DNA of 64,000 bases, taken from positions 1,642,001-1,706,000 of the forward strand of contig NZ_JAPNJW010000001.1 in the NCBI RefSeq assembly GCF_026626745.1, in the 5' to 3' direction. Shown in pieces: positions 36,527 to 45,017 of this stretch. Made by a program: the position numbers and the translations under genes. Source of the stretch: Nannocystis sp. RBIL2. GTDB lineage: Bacteria; Myxococcota_A; Polyangia; Nannocystales; Nannocystaceae. Within the stretch, counting starts at the first letter, position 1. Each line of letters opens with the position of its first letter. The notes under the pieces are model-generated. The model had not been told where the DNA came from, did no database searches, and was given only the letters and a program-made list of their open reading frames with translations.

Positions 36527-37063
36527 TTAGAAGATCTCCTGGGTGCCATCGTTGATGGACACACGGGCGGGATCGACGGAGATGTTGCGGGTCTTGGCGC
36601 TGGCCTTGATCTCGATCGAGTCGAGCTTGATCGAGAGGGCGTTGATGGTGATCTTCGAGGCGCCGGTGTCGATGACGAGCTCGCCCTTGAGGTCGTCGAT
36701 CCGCAGCGAGACGCGGTCGGTGCGGATGAACTTGACGCTCGGGACGGCGTCGGCCGGGTCGATGTCGCCCTGCGCCCAGTAGCAGCCGCTCCAGATCGGG
36801 TACGAGGGATCGCCGGCCTCGAACTCGACCCACACGCCGGCGCCCGCGGGCGGCAGCATGTGGAGGCCGACGTCCTTGCCGGCGTACGGGACGCACGGCA
36901 TGGCCCACACGGTCGCGGTGCCGAGCACCGCGGGCACCTGCACCTGCACGCGCCCGCGCAAGGTCGGGTCCGGCGTCGACGCGGCGACCAGGCCGCGGTA
37001 CTTGCCGAAGTAGCGGTTCCGCAGCAGATCGAGCATGTCGCGAGAGGTCGGGTCGTCGTGCAT
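36527..37063 (-). CDS. eCIS gp5-like spike protein (OB fold plus beta-helix)
   Basis: Encodes 178 aa. The true start is the ATG at 37063, one base after the stop of the hub gene; the upstream in-frame extension is antisense noise. Residues about 20-110 are the phage-baseplate / VgrG OB-type domain (YFGKYRGLVAASTPDPTLRGRVQVQVP, then CVPYAGKDVGLHMLPPAGAGVWVEFEAGDPSYPIWSGCYW). The C-terminal about 65 residues are repeated short strands (VSLRIDDLKGELVIDTGASKITINALSIKLDSIEIKAS), the triple-stranded needle. In Afp/PVC the equivalent is one fused protein with the gp27-like part; here the two halves are separate genes. Confidence 0.88.
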   Translation of the reverse strand: MHDDPTSRDMLDLLRNRYFGKYRGLVAASTPDPTLRGRVQVQVPAVLGTATVWAMPCVPYAGKDVGLHMLPPAGAGVWVEFEAGDPSYPIWSGCYWAQGDIDPADAVPSVKFIRTDRVSLRIDDLKGELVIDTGASKITINALSIKLDSIEIKASAKTRNISVDPARVSINDGTQEIF

Positions 37064-37064
37064 G

Positions 37065-38183
37065 TCAGACTCCGAGGGCGTTACGCGCGAGGGTGAGGTC
37101 CATGGAATGGCCGTTGACGTCGAGGGTGTGCGAGACGCCGGTGACGAAGTAATCGCCGCGGTAGCGCAGGCCGAGGCCCTTGATCGGGACGACCATGTGC
37201 GGCTGGAGGACGCGGCCTTCGAGGGCGAAGCGGGTGGTCCGCGCACGCGCCTGGACGAACCATTCGGCCTCGGACAGGGCGGCCTGGGCGCGGGTGGTCA
37301 GCTCGCTGGGGTCGCCGGCGGTGGTCAAGAAGACCTCGCGCATGACGCCGGAGACGAAGGAGGCGATCGGGCGGGCGCCGAGCGGCAGGTTGGGCGGGGT
37401 CGGGACGACGGCGGGGGTCACCTCGTTGACGCCCTCGAGCACGCGCAGGCCGCTGCTCAAAACGGGGCGATCGAAGTCGACGTCGATGTCGAGGCTGAGC
37501 ATGGTCTGCTCGCTGCGGTCGCCGACGTTGATCGAGAGGCTGGGCCCGAACGGGTCGATGACCGCGGGCGCGGCGGGGACGTCGGGGCGCGGCGGCGAGG
37601 GCTTGAAGTTGCCGACCTCGACGACGGCGAGGCCGGCGGTGCGGTAGGAGATCCAGAAGTGAAAGCCGTTGCGCCGCGCGAGCCGGTTGAGGAAGTCGAG
37701 GTCGCTGCCGCTCTGGTTCTGGGTCTGGCTGAGGTCGGAGTGCAGGCGGGTGGTCTGGGCGACGTCGGGCACGAGGCCGTAGCCGGCGAGGATGGTGCCG
37801 ACGATGTCGCTGTCGCGCCCGGACCAGGCGACGGTCCGGTGCGCGCGCGCCATCTCCATGCGGCGATCGCCGCCGCCGATCTCGAGCCAGGAGCCGACGT
37901 TGCCGCTCTCGATGTGGATCTGGTGGCGGTCGATCGGGCCGCGCGCGAGGCAGGCCTGCTGACCGACGCCGTCGTCGACGATGATGCTGACCACCGCGCC
38001 CGGCCGCAGGCGCGGGTCGACGAGCAACGGATAGTCGCGGACCAGCTCGTCGAGCTCGGCGACGAGGCGCACGCTGAACCGCGCCGGCTCGCCGAGGCTC
38101 TGCTCGACGCGCACCGAGTCGACCAGCTCGAGCAGGTCGACCACCGGGACGTTGTCGATCAGGAGGATGCAGTCGAGTGCCAT
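37065..38183 (-). CDS. eCIS gp27-like hub protein (late control D / VgrG N-terminal type)
   Basis: Encodes 372 aa from the ATG at 38183, one base after the stop of the preceding gene; an ATG at 38195 is also in frame. Family features include an opening strand domain (CILLIDNVPV), WSGRDSDIVGTILAGYGL, the highly typical QSGSDLDFLNRLARRNGFHFWIS, and the closing YRGDYFVTGVSHTLDVNGHSMDLTLARN. It forms the trimeric hub that joins tube and spike. Its stop and the next start (spike gene) are arranged as TGACATG, a pattern repeated at its own start, which suggests stoichiometric coupled translation. Confidence 0.9.
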   Translation of the reverse strand: MALDCILLIDNVPVVDLLELVDSVRVEQSLGEPARFSVRLVAELDELVRDYPLLVDPRLRPGAVVSIIVDDGVGQQACLARGPIDRHQIHIESGNVGSWLEIGGGDRRMEMARAHRTVAWSGRDSDIVGTILAGYGLVPDVAQTTRLHSDLSQTQNQSGSDLDFLNRLARRNGFHFWISYRTAGLAVVEVGNFKPSPPRPDVPAAPAVIDPFGPSLSINVGDRSEQTMLSLDIDVDFDRPVLSSGLRVLEGVNEVTPAVVPTPPNLPLGARPIASFVSGVMREVFLTTAGDPSELTTRAQAALSEAEWFVQARARTTRFALEGRVLQPHMVVPIKGLGLRYRGDYFVTGVSHTLDVNGHSMDLTLARNALGV

Positions 38184-38184
38184 G

Positions 38185-38457
38185 TCAGGTTCCAATCGGG
38201 ATCGGGATGGCGCGGGCCTCGCTCAACGCCTCGGGGTGCATGACGTCGGCCAATTCGGCGATCTTCCAGTAGCCGTGCGGGTCGCCGAAGTAGAAGCCGG
38301 CCAGGTGGTCGAGCCGCTGGCCCTGCCGCCGCAGGTGCTCGCCGCGGAGCTGCAGCTTCGGCGCGTCGGGGACGAGCACGACCTGGACGGTGCGCCCGCG
38401 GTGGTCGGTGACGGTGCCGGTCGGCACCCCGTAATATCGACTGGTCCGATCAAACAT
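38185..38457 (-). CDS. eCIS LysM-like tail protein X / gp53-type
   Basis: Encodes 90 aa. It contains the LysM-like core of tail-X proteins (RLDHLAGFYFGDPHGYWKIAELADVMHPEALSEA). These proteins bind the hub or inner tube, not necessarily peptidoglycan. The ATG overlaps the stop of the adaptor gene by 8 bases. In Afp7/Pvc7 the adaptor and LysM modules are a single polypeptide; here they appear as two overlapping genes. Confidence 0.82.
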   Translation of the reverse strand: MFDRTSRYYGVPTGTVTDHRGRTVQVVLVPDAPKLQLRGEHLRRQGQRLDHLAGFYFGDPHGYWKIAELADVMHPEALSEARAIPIPIGT

Positions 38458-39139
38458 AGTCCCTCAAATCACTGACGACGGTGGCGAGGTGGGCGAGCGC
38501 GAGGGTGTCGCGCTCGAGGGCGTTGAGCTTGTAGGCCGCGACCGCGAGGACGATGTCCGGGTACGGCTTGGCCCGCAGCTCGTGCGGCTGGATGACCTGG
38601 AAGTCGAGCTGGACCTCGGCGTGGATCGGCATCAGCGCGGCGTTGTGCAGGGTCTCGGTGACGCTCATCGAGCTGATCCACACCGGCAGGACGCGCCGCC
38701 GGCCGAGCGCGAGCAGGACGATCGGGACGGTCTGACGCGAGGGGATGTCGTCGGTGGCGCCGTTGAACAGCGAGACGAAGCTGTCGGCGAAGTCGCCGAG
38801 GATGCCCTTGGGCGAGTAGACGAGCCGCTCGAGCGCGGCCAGCCGGTCGGATACGCCGACCCGCTCGGTGAGCGCCCGCCCCTTCTCGAGGTCGTCGGTG
38901 GCGTCGATCTCGAGCTTGAACGAGTAGCTCTCGGTCGGCGGGAAGGTGTAACGATTGCGCTCCTCGAGGCCGTTGCTGCCGTCGCCCGGCATGTTGACCT
39001 GAAAGCCGCGCGTGATCGTCTCGGGGTTGTATTGAAACAGGGTGATGTGCGGGATGACCCCGACGACGTCGCGGTTGAGCTGAATGAGCGCGCCCGGGTG
39101 GAGCCGCGGAGAGCTGGGATTTCCGGGAGGTGTCGGCAT
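38450..39139 (-). CDS. eCIS tube-hub adaptor (contractile injection system tube protein N-terminal family)
   Basis: Encodes 229 aa. The ATG at 39139 has AGGAG five bases upstream, so it is preferred over the GTG at 39145. The recognisable core is GVIPHITLFQYNPETITRGFQVN, then YTFPPTESYSFKLEIDATDDLE, IVLLALGRRRVLPVWISSMSVTE and HAEVQLDFQVIQP. This is the family found next to LysM proteins in Afp/PVC-type clusters. It probably caps or adapts the inner tube to the hub. The last residues overlap the LysM gene. Confidence 0.85.
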   Translation of the reverse strand: MPTPPGNPSSPRLHPGALIQLNRDVVGVIPHITLFQYNPETITRGFQVNMPGDGSNGLEERNRYTFPPTESYSFKLEIDATDDLEKGRALTERVGVSDRLAALERLVYSPKGILGDFADSFVSLFNGATDDIPSRQTVPIVLLALGRRRVLPVWISSMSVTETLHNAALMPIHAEVQLDFQVIQPHELRAKPYPDIVLAVAAYKLNALERDTLALAHLATVVSDLRDYV

Positions 39140-39141
39140 GG

Positions 39142-39378
39142 TCACTCCTGATGCAGGGCCTGGATGAGGGCGCGCTGGACTGCGCGGAGGGTCTCGGCCT
39201 CGCCGGCGTCGTGCGGCACGGTGACGCGGAGGCGCACCGCGCCGAGTTCACGCGACCTGGCGATCGGGACAGCTTGCAGGGATTCGTGAAGACCGGCGGC
39301 CAGGCGCTCGCCGGCGCCGCGGTCGTCGCCCGGGACGCGGACGCTGAGGCTGCAGATCCGGAGCTGGGGTTCAGACAT
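39142..39378 (-). CDS. Small eCIS-associated protein, unknown function
   Basis: Encodes 78 aa. The start overlaps the end of the AAA+ ATPase by 8 bases (ATGTCTGA), and its stop lies two bases before the next ATG. It is therefore clearly translated within the operon. The sequence has beta strands (LRICSLSVRVPGDD, GAVRLRVTVPHD) and a C-terminal amphipathic helix (LRAVQRALIQALHQE). The family was not recognised. It might be an adaptor for the ATPase or a minor baseplate part. Confidence 0.65.
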   Translation of the reverse strand: MSEPQLRICSLSVRVPGDDRGAGERLAAGLHESLQAVPIARSRELGAVRLRVTVPHDAGEAETLRAVQRALIQALHQE

Positions 39379-41401
39379 GCACGACCAACCTCTCCCGGTC
39401 GCGCCGTTCGAGGGCGCGGCCGTCCTTGTCGAGCTCGCGCTCGAGGCCGCGGACGAGGTGGCCGAGGCCGAGCGGGCGCTTCTCGCTGCGGGCGACGAAG
39501 GTCGCGGCGAGCACTGCGTTCTTGATCTGGGCGCCCGAGAGGTCGACGCCGCCGAGGGTGTCGAGCGCGGCCGGCGAGACGTCTGTGCCGAGCTCGGACA
39601 GGACCTGCTGCCAGATCTGCCGGCGCGCCGCGGCGTCCGGGCGCGGGAAGTCGAGGACGTGGCGGATCCGGCGGATGAAGGCAGGATCGATGTTGGCCTT
39701 CTTGTTGCTCGCCAACACGGCGACGCCGGCGAAGTCCTCGAGCAACTGCAGGAGGTAGTTGGTGTCGCTGTTGGCGTGGCGATCGTGGGAGTCGCGGACG
39801 TCGGTGCGGCGGGCGAACAGGGCGTCGGCCTCGTCGAACAGCAGGACTGCGCTCATGCCGGCGGCGACGCTGAAGATCTTCCGCAGGTTCTTGGCGGTCT
39901 CGCCGATGTACTTGGAGACGATGGTGGCGAGGTCGATGCGCACGAGGTCCTGGCCGAGCTGGGCGGCGAGCACCTGGGCGGCCATGGTCTTGCCGGTGCC
40001 GGCGGGACCGGTGAAGAGGGCGACGAGGCCGGTGCCGCGCGGGTACAGGCGGCGCGCCTCGGGCCGCTCCCAGAACTCGGCACGGTCGCGGGCCTCGAAC
40101 ACGAACTCGGCCAGGTGGTCGCGCAGCTTGGCCGGCACGACGAGGTCGGCGAGGTCGAAGGGGCAGCGCAGGACGTGGCCGAGCTCGCCCAGGCGGTGGC
40201 GCGAACGCTCGCGGCACAGCTCGGCGGCGGCGTCGACGCTGGCCGGCCGGCGCAGGCCGACGGCCGCGAGGTCACCGACCGGGAGGGCGTAACGCCGTGA
40301 GACCTGAAGGACATGTTCTTCCGGCCATGTCCTGGCGGTCGGGACGAGGCGCCGCCACAGCGCGGCCCGCTCGGCGAGGTCGGGCGCGGGCAGGTCGACG
40401 CGCAGGTCGACGACACCGTCGACCGGCGCAGGGCGGTCGTGCGCGGCGCAGACGACGGCGGCGAGGCCGAACTCGGCGGCGGCTGCCGGCAGGGCGCGAG
40501 CCTCGGCGGGCAGGTGCCAGATCGGGATGGCGTTGAGGACGCGAGCGTGCCGGACGACGAGGCGGCAGCGCTCGTCGAGCTCGGCGTCGCCGAGAGCAGC
40601 GACGTCGACGAGGAAGCTGGCGAACTCGAGGGCGCGGAACACTGCGGCGGCGAAGCTGCGGCGGCCGCTGCCGGGCTGCCCGGCGACGACGAGGCGGACG
40701 GAGACGCCGGCGTCGAGGGAGTCGACGAGGGCGTCGAGGACCTGGCGCACGGGCCAGCTGGAGAGCGGCTCGCGGAGCACGGGGCGAGTGACGACTGCGG
40801 CGAGCTCGGAGGGGACCGGGACCTGTCCGATCAGCCAGCCGGTCACCTGAGGATCGATCTGCAGCACGGCGGGGACCCCGGGCCCGGCGTCGCGCTCGTG
40901 GACGAGGCGCCAGTGGCGGAGCGCGCCGAGGGGCCGCAGCAGCGGCGCGAGGGAGCGGCCGAACAGGTGGCGCACGAGCTCCTCGGTGACGCCCGGGACG
41001 CCAGTGAGCCGCTGCAGGGCTGCCGCCAGCGCGGGGGTCCGCTCGACGGCGACGCAGGTCTGCAGCAGCTCGAGCTCGCCTGAGTCGAGGCCGAGCGCGA
41101 GGACGAGGTGCCGCAGGGGGTTGTCCCACGCGTCCTGGAGGAGGCAGGCGTCGAGCTCGGCCTCGACGGCGGCGAGGCGGCGCTGCAGACCGGCGAGCTC
41201 GTCGCTCGCGGCGTAGAAGCGGGCCTCGTGCGCGGGCAGGTCGAGGCCGAGGCGCGCGAGCGGGTCGGCCTCCTCGTGCTCGAGGTGACGCACCCACGCG
41301 AGCCGTCGACGCACGCGGAGGATCACGCGCTCGCACACGAGGTCGAGCACGGGCGGCGCGTCCGGCTCCGGAACGCGCGTTGCGGTGGCGAGGCGGTTCA
41401 C
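39371..41401 (-). CDS. eCIS AAA+ ATPase (Afp15-like)
   Basis: Encodes 676 aa. GTG start overlapping the DUF4255 stop by four bases. The N-terminal about 430 residues form a helical region with a degenerate upstream ATPase-like part (LVVAGQPGSGRRSFAAAV). The C-terminal AAA+ module has Walker A (FTGPAGTGKTMAAQ, near residue 465), Walker B (AVLLFDEADALFA, near 521) and the second-region arginines of the family (IRRIRHVLDFPRPD). Known homologues in Afp/PVC clusters are needed for assembly or cargo loading and are a hallmark that separates eCIS from phage tails and T6SS. Confidence 0.93.
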   Translation of the reverse strand: MNRLATATRVPEPDAPPVLDLVCERVILRVRRRLAWVRHLEHEEADPLARLGLDLPAHEARFYAASDELAGLQRRLAAVEAELDACLLQDAWDNPLRHLVLALGLDSGELELLQTCVAVERTPALAAALQRLTGVPGVTEELVRHLFGRSLAPLLRPLGALRHWRLVHERDAGPGVPAVLQIDPQVTGWLIGQVPVPSELAAVVTRPVLREPLSSWPVRQVLDALVDSLDAGVSVRLVVAGQPGSGRRSFAAAVFRALEFASFLVDVAALGDAELDERCRLVVRHARVLNAIPIWHLPAEARALPAAAAEFGLAAVVCAAHDRPAPVDGVVDLRVDLPAPDLAERAALWRRLVPTARTWPEEHVLQVSRRYALPVGDLAAVGLRRPASVDAAAELCRERSRHRLGELGHVLRCPFDLADLVVPAKLRDHLAEFVFEARDRAEFWERPEARRLYPRGTGLVALFTGPAGTGKTMAAQVLAAQLGQDLVRIDLATIVSKYIGETAKNLRKIFSVAAGMSAVLLFDEADALFARRTDVRDSHDRHANSDTNYLLQLLEDFAGVAVLASNKKANIDPAFIRRIRHVLDFPRPDAAARRQIWQQVLSELGTDVSPAALDTLGGVDLSGAQIKNAVLAATFVARSEKRPLGLGHLVRGLERELDKDGRALERRDRERLVVHV

Positions 41402-42717
41402 TCGGCCACCTCGATCCAGTAGGGCGGCGCCTCGGCGCCGCGGACGATCAGACGGAAGGGATGATTGCCGGCGTCGCCGTCGTCGAAGTGCAGATAGAGG
41501 TCGAGGTGCTGGCCGTCGGTGATCTCGAAGGTCTTCGGAGCGCCCCCCGGCGCCTCCGTGTAGGCGATGCCGTCGACGTAGACCTCGATCTGTCCGGCGA
41601 GCGCCGGATCCGTCAGGTTGGTCCCCGTGGCGACCTCGACGGGGAGCGCGACGCCGATGGCTCCGACCGGTCCGTTGTCTTTGACGAACGGCGTGACCGC
41701 GAAGGCGAGCTCGTTGGAGCGCGAGGTGACGGTCTTGCTCAGGCCGCCCGGCAGGGCGACATCGCTGCTGACCTGGACCGAGACACCGTAGATGCCGGGC
41801 AGGATCTTCTTGGGGACGCCGTCGACGTTGACGCTAGCCTGGATCCGCGCGGTGATCCGGGTCGAGGTGACGTGAATGTCCCAGGCGGAGTTGACCGCGG
41901 GATCGACGACGATCTGATTGTTGGGAGGGTCGAACAGCGGGCTGCGCAGGACCAGCCGACCGCCGCCGAGGCGGCTGCCGTGGAGGGCGAGGTGATTGTT
42001 GGGCACCTCCGGGCTCGGCGGACCGAGCAGCTCGAGCGCGACGCGGGCGGGCGAGGCCGGCAGGGCGATCGGGTCGCCGCCCGGCGGGGTGAAGCGAACG
42101 ACGCTGTGCGAGCTGGCGAGGTGCATCACCCCGGTCGGGACGATGTAGTTGCCGACCGAGAGCACGTAGCCGGGGATGTGCGTGACCGGCTCCGGCTTCA
42201 TCAGGACGACGCGGACCTCGTAGAAGGCCGAGAAGCGGATCAGCCGCTGATCGTCGCCGTTCCAGAAGGTGGCCGACTCCTCCGGCGCGACCGGGCGATA
42301 GATGATCTGCAGGGCGTTGTCGCTGCCGCGCAGGCCACCGTCGAGGATGTCGACGGCGCCGATCTTGGTGTCGTCGTCGACGATCGGGTAGTCGTGCAGG
42401 GCCTTGAGCGCGTAGCCCAGCAGCTTCTGCTCGCGCATCGGCTCCGGCTTGTCGTCATCGCCGTAATGATGGGCGGTGACGACGTAGAACAGGCTGAGAG
42501 CCAGCGGGGTGTGGAACGGATTGGAGGAGCCGTCGCGCGCGACGGCGTTCTTGTAATGGGCGTCCTCGCGGGCGTGGTAGAGATAGACGCTGATCGTACT
42601 CTTGGTGGATGTCGGCAGCTGATCGGGCGCTTGCGGGACGACGGTGGCCGAGCCGATCCGGGTCGTGAGCAGGGTGATGAGCGTCTCGGTGACGAGGGAC
42701 AGGTCTTCGAGTGCCAT
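41398..42717 (-). CDS. eCIS DUF4255 protein (Afp16-like), with C-terminal Ig-like extension
   Basis: Encodes 439 aa. GGAG lies upstream of the ATG. The N-terminal about 190 residues are DUF4255 (LVTETLITLLTTRI, STISVYLYHAREDAHYKN, LALSLFYVVTAHH, LGYALKALHDYPIVD). In Afp16 this domain terminates the tube/sheath. The remaining about 250 residues, not part of the usual short version, look like two Ig-like beta-sandwich domains (RVALELLGPPSPEVPNN, GIYGVSVQVSSDVALPGG, IEVYVDGIAYTEAPGG). The extension may modify the particle's distal end. Confidence 0.88.
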   Translation of the reverse strand: MALEDLSLVTETLITLLTTRIGSATVVPQAPDQLPTSTKSTISVYLYHAREDAHYKNAVARDGSSNPFHTPLALSLFYVVTAHHYGDDDKPEPMREQKLLGYALKALHDYPIVDDDTKIGAVDILDGGLRGSDNALQIIYRPVAPEESATFWNGDDQRLIRFSAFYEVRVVLMKPEPVTHIPGYVLSVGNYIVPTGVMHLASSHSVVRFTPPGGDPIALPASPARVALELLGPPSPEVPNNHLALHGSRLGGGRLVLRSPLFDPPNNQIVVDPAVNSAWDIHVTSTRITARIQASVNVDGVPKKILPGIYGVSVQVSSDVALPGGLSKTVTSRSNELAFAVTPFVKDNGPVGAIGVALPVEVATGTNLTDPALAGQIEVYVDGIAYTEAPGGAPKTFEITDGQHLDLYLHFDDGDAGNHPFRLIVRGAEAPPYWIEVAE

Positions 42718-42732
42718 GATAATCTCCGTCGA

Positions 42733-43590
42733 TCAGAGCTGCCCCAGGCCGAAGATGGTGCGCCGGCGGGCGCCAGCGGCGGGCGCAGGCGCGGGCGCGG
42801 CGGCCCGCGAAGGCTCGCGCTTGGGTGATTCCCGCCGGGCCGGCGCGGGCGCCGGGGCGCGCACGACCTCGATGTGCAGGCTGCCGATCACCACGCGCGG
42901 GGTGACAGGCTCGGGCGCGGCAGCGACGAGCGGGCCCGGGTCGCGCGGCCGCGGCTCGAGGCGCGCGACCGGCTGGGTCGCCGCGATCGCGGGCGCGATC
43001 GCGGCTCGCGGCTGCGGTTGCGCAGGCGGGCGAACCTCGCGGGTCTCGGTGAGGCTCGCCGGGCGGGGGTCGAGCTTGGGCGCATCGGGCCGCGCGGGGG
43101 CGACGATTCGCCGCGCGGGCGAGCGCGGCGGATCGGCCACGCGCGTGTGATTCATGTCCTGAGGGACAGGTGCCAGGACGGCCGGGGCCGGCGGCGCAGT
43201 GGTCGGGGCCGACGCGGGCGCGAGCGGCTGGACGACCTGCGGGGCGCCGATCGGGCTCGTCGCTGCGGTGGTATGAATGTCCGTTCGGACAGGTTCACGA
43301 TTGCCGGCGGGCCGGGCCTCGGCTGGTTGAACCTCGCGGGTGCGCTCCACGATCCGCTCGAGGCGGCGCTCGACCACCGGCGGGGGGGAGGCGAAGGCCG
43401 GCGGCGTGCTCGCCGGGACGACCGGGGCGGGCCAGGTCGCAAGCGAATCGTCGCCGCCGTCGTCGCCGAGGTCGGCCATGGGCGAGGCGGGGCCGAGGCG
43501 CGGGTCGCTCGGCCGCTCGAAGAGGTGCGGCAACATCACCGCTCCCCCACCCTCCGTGCGCCGCTGCAGGCGTCCGGTGAAGTCGGTCAT
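42733..43590 (-). CDS. Pro/Ala-rich eCIS protein with C-terminal conserved motif
   Basis: Encodes 285 aa. The ATG overlaps the stop of the upstream gene (ATGA). Most of the chain is low-complexity Pro, Ala, Arg and Thr, and probably disordered. Near the C-terminus is PRVVIGSLHIEVVRAPAPAP, a short motif seen in similarly placed eCIS proteins. The DNA carries two copies of an 18-bp imperfect palindrome (43154 and 43277). It might be a linker/tape-like protein or an assembly scaffold; there is no proof. This is the only candidate in the operon for a non-globular length-setting protein. Confidence 0.6.
   Translation of the reverse strand: MTDFTGRLQRRTEGGGAVMLPHLFERPSDPRLGPASPMADLGDDGGDDSLATWPAPVVPASTPPAFASPPPVVERRLERIVERTREVQPAEARPAGNREPVRTDIHTTAATSPIGAPQVVQPLAPASAPTTAPPAPAVLAPVPQDMNHTRVADPPRSPARRIVAPARPDAPKLDPRPASLTETREVRPPAQPQPRAAIAPAIAATQPVARLEPRPRDPGPLVAAAPEPVTPRVVIGSLHIEVVRAPAPAPARRESPKREPSRAAAPAPAPAAGARRRTIFGLGQL
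43154..43171. repeat. Palindromic 18-mer, copy 1
   Basis: ATGTCCTGAGGGACAGGT. Shares ATGTCC-N4-GGACAGGT with the second copy 123 bp away. Lies inside the Pro/Ala-rich coding region. Confidence 0.5.
43277..43294. repeat. Palindromic 18-mer, copy 2
   Basis: ATGTCCGTTCGGACAGGT. The core TGTCCG-TT-CGGACA is a perfect inverted repeat. Same element as the copy at 43154. Confidence 0.5.
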
Positions 43591-44375
43591 GCCGGCCTCC
43601 GGCGCGCGGCCATGTCGGCCTCGATCAGCGTGACGTAAAGCTGCCGCTGGCTGCGCGGGAGGTCGAGGATCTCCTTGTGCGACCAGTGATAGGCGACGGC
43701 GATCCGATGCACGTCGCGGGCGAGCCACTGACCCTCGCGCTGGAGCGCGGCGAGCAGGAAGGACTGCAGGTCGAAGTGAACGACGCCGTCGCGCTCGCAA
43801 TCGGGGCAGCGGGCGTCGAGCTCGAGGTCGAGGACGGGCGCCTGCCGCTCGAGCGCGGCGAGCAGCGGCGCCGGATCGGCGTCGGGATCGCCGCTGACGA
43901 GGCAACGGGTCGCGAGGGTGCGCCGGGCGTCGGCAGGGTCGAGGCCGGCGATGGCCTGCTCGTCGCGCCAGCTCGGCAGGCGAAACACCCGCCCGTCGGC
44001 CAGGCGGTAGTGCCCCGCGCTGTCTGGCCCTTCGGCCAGGTCCTCACCCGCGAGGCTGTCCTGCAGGGCGGCGAGCGAGAACTCCAGCTCGAACGGGTGG
44101 TTGCAATGGACGCAGCTGGCGCGGGTGTCGATGCGATCGCCGAAGACGGCGCGGTAGACGGCGGCGAGCAGGCGATCGCGGTCGCAGATCGCCAGGTCGC
44201 CGGCCGAGCCGGGCAGGACGGCGTCGTCGGAGCCGGAGACGAGCAGCCGGTCGAGCAGGGCGACGGCGACTGCGCTCGAGGTGCCGCGCACGAGGCTCTC
44301 GTCGTGGCCGCAGAGCTCGCGCAGGCGCGCCCTCCGTCCATTCGCCAGACCTGGCTTCAATGTCAGCTCCAACAT
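43587..44375 (-). CDS. eCIS T4-type baseplate protein with zinc-ribbon cysteines
   Basis: Encodes 262 aa. Two adjacent ATGs occur; the second (44375) is at best spacing from GGGAGG. It resembles the T4 bacteriophage baseplate protein family found in eCIS clusters: MLELTLKPGLANGRRARLRELCGHDE, then CVHC and CPDC pairs (probably one zinc site), an FRLPSWRDEQA segment, and AYHWSHKEILDLPRSQRQLYVTLIE at the C-terminus. In related clusters the gene sits next to the tube gene, as here. Its exact structural role is uncertain. Confidence 0.78.
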   Translation of the reverse strand: MLELTLKPGLANGRRARLRELCGHDESLVRGTSSAVAVALLDRLLVSGSDDAVLPGSAGDLAICDRDRLLAAVYRAVFGDRIDTRASCVHCNHPFELEFSLAALQDSLAGEDLAEGPDSAGHYRLADGRVFRLPSWRDEQAIAGLDPADARRTLATRCLVSGDPDADPAPLLAALERQAPVLDLELDARCPDCERDGVVHFDLQSFLLAALQREGQWLARDVHRIAVAYHWSHKEILDLPRSQRQLYVTLIEADMAARRRPA

Positions 44376-44476
44376 CATCGCCCTCCCCACGCCATAGTCG
44401 CGCGCCGCTGCGTGGCGCGCCCCCTGCCCGCTCACGCCCGGCCGCGAGGGCCGGGCGCTTCATGCGACCACGCCGA

Positions 44477-44980
44477 TCAGGTCTCCAGGACCTCGACGAC
44501 GTCCGTATCGCGCTCCCAGCCCTCGTTCTCGAGCACGATCGACTGGATGGCGACCGCGTCGCCGTTGGCGTCGAGATCCGGCAGGGCCGTGTACGAGCTG
44601 ACCCAGCAGCGGAACACGTTGTAGGCGGCGACGACCGTGCCCTGCAGGTTCAGCATCTCGATGCGGAGGTTCTCGCGGAAGTTGAGCAGCGAGACGGCCC
44701 CGTCGCCCTCGGTGCTGTGGACCCGGTTGGCCCAGTTCTCGAAGTCGCGGTCGTGGGTGACGCCGCGCTCGAGCGTGATGGCCTCGAACTCGGTGCGCCC
44801 GGGCGACTTGCGCGAGGTGCTGGGGTCGCCGCCCTCGCGGTGCTTGACGACCTCGGTGGTCCGCTTGAGCGACGAGACCTTGCTGACGCCCGCGACGACC
44901 GTGCCGTCCTCTCGCTTGACCCTGAACTTGAAGTTCTTGTACGGGTCGAACCGGTGAGCGTTGACGGTGAATTGTGGCAT
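44477..44980 (-). CDS. eCIS inner tube protein (gp19/Hcp-like, Afp1-like)
   Basis: Encodes 167 aa, typical length. The ATG has GGAGAG upstream. The tube fold signatures are NFKFRVKREDGTVVAGVSKVSSLKRTTEVVKHREGG, the TEFEAITLERGVTHDRDFENWANRV block and ILENEGWERD-type closing (IVLENEGWERDTDVVEVLE). Hexameric rings of this protein stack to make the inner tube. Only one tube gene is present, whereas Afp/PVC have two variants. Confidence 0.93.
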   Translation of the reverse strand: MPQFTVNAHRFDPYKNFKFRVKREDGTVVAGVSKVSSLKRTTEVVKHREGGDPSTSRKSPGRTEFEAITLERGVTHDRDFENWANRVHSTEGDGAVSLLNFRENLRIEMLNLQGTVVAAYNVFRCWVSSYTALPDLDANGDAVAIQSIVLENEGWERDTDVVEVLET

Positions 44981-45017
44981 TGTCGATACTCTCCTCGGAA
45001 ATGTCGGTTGCGCTCAC

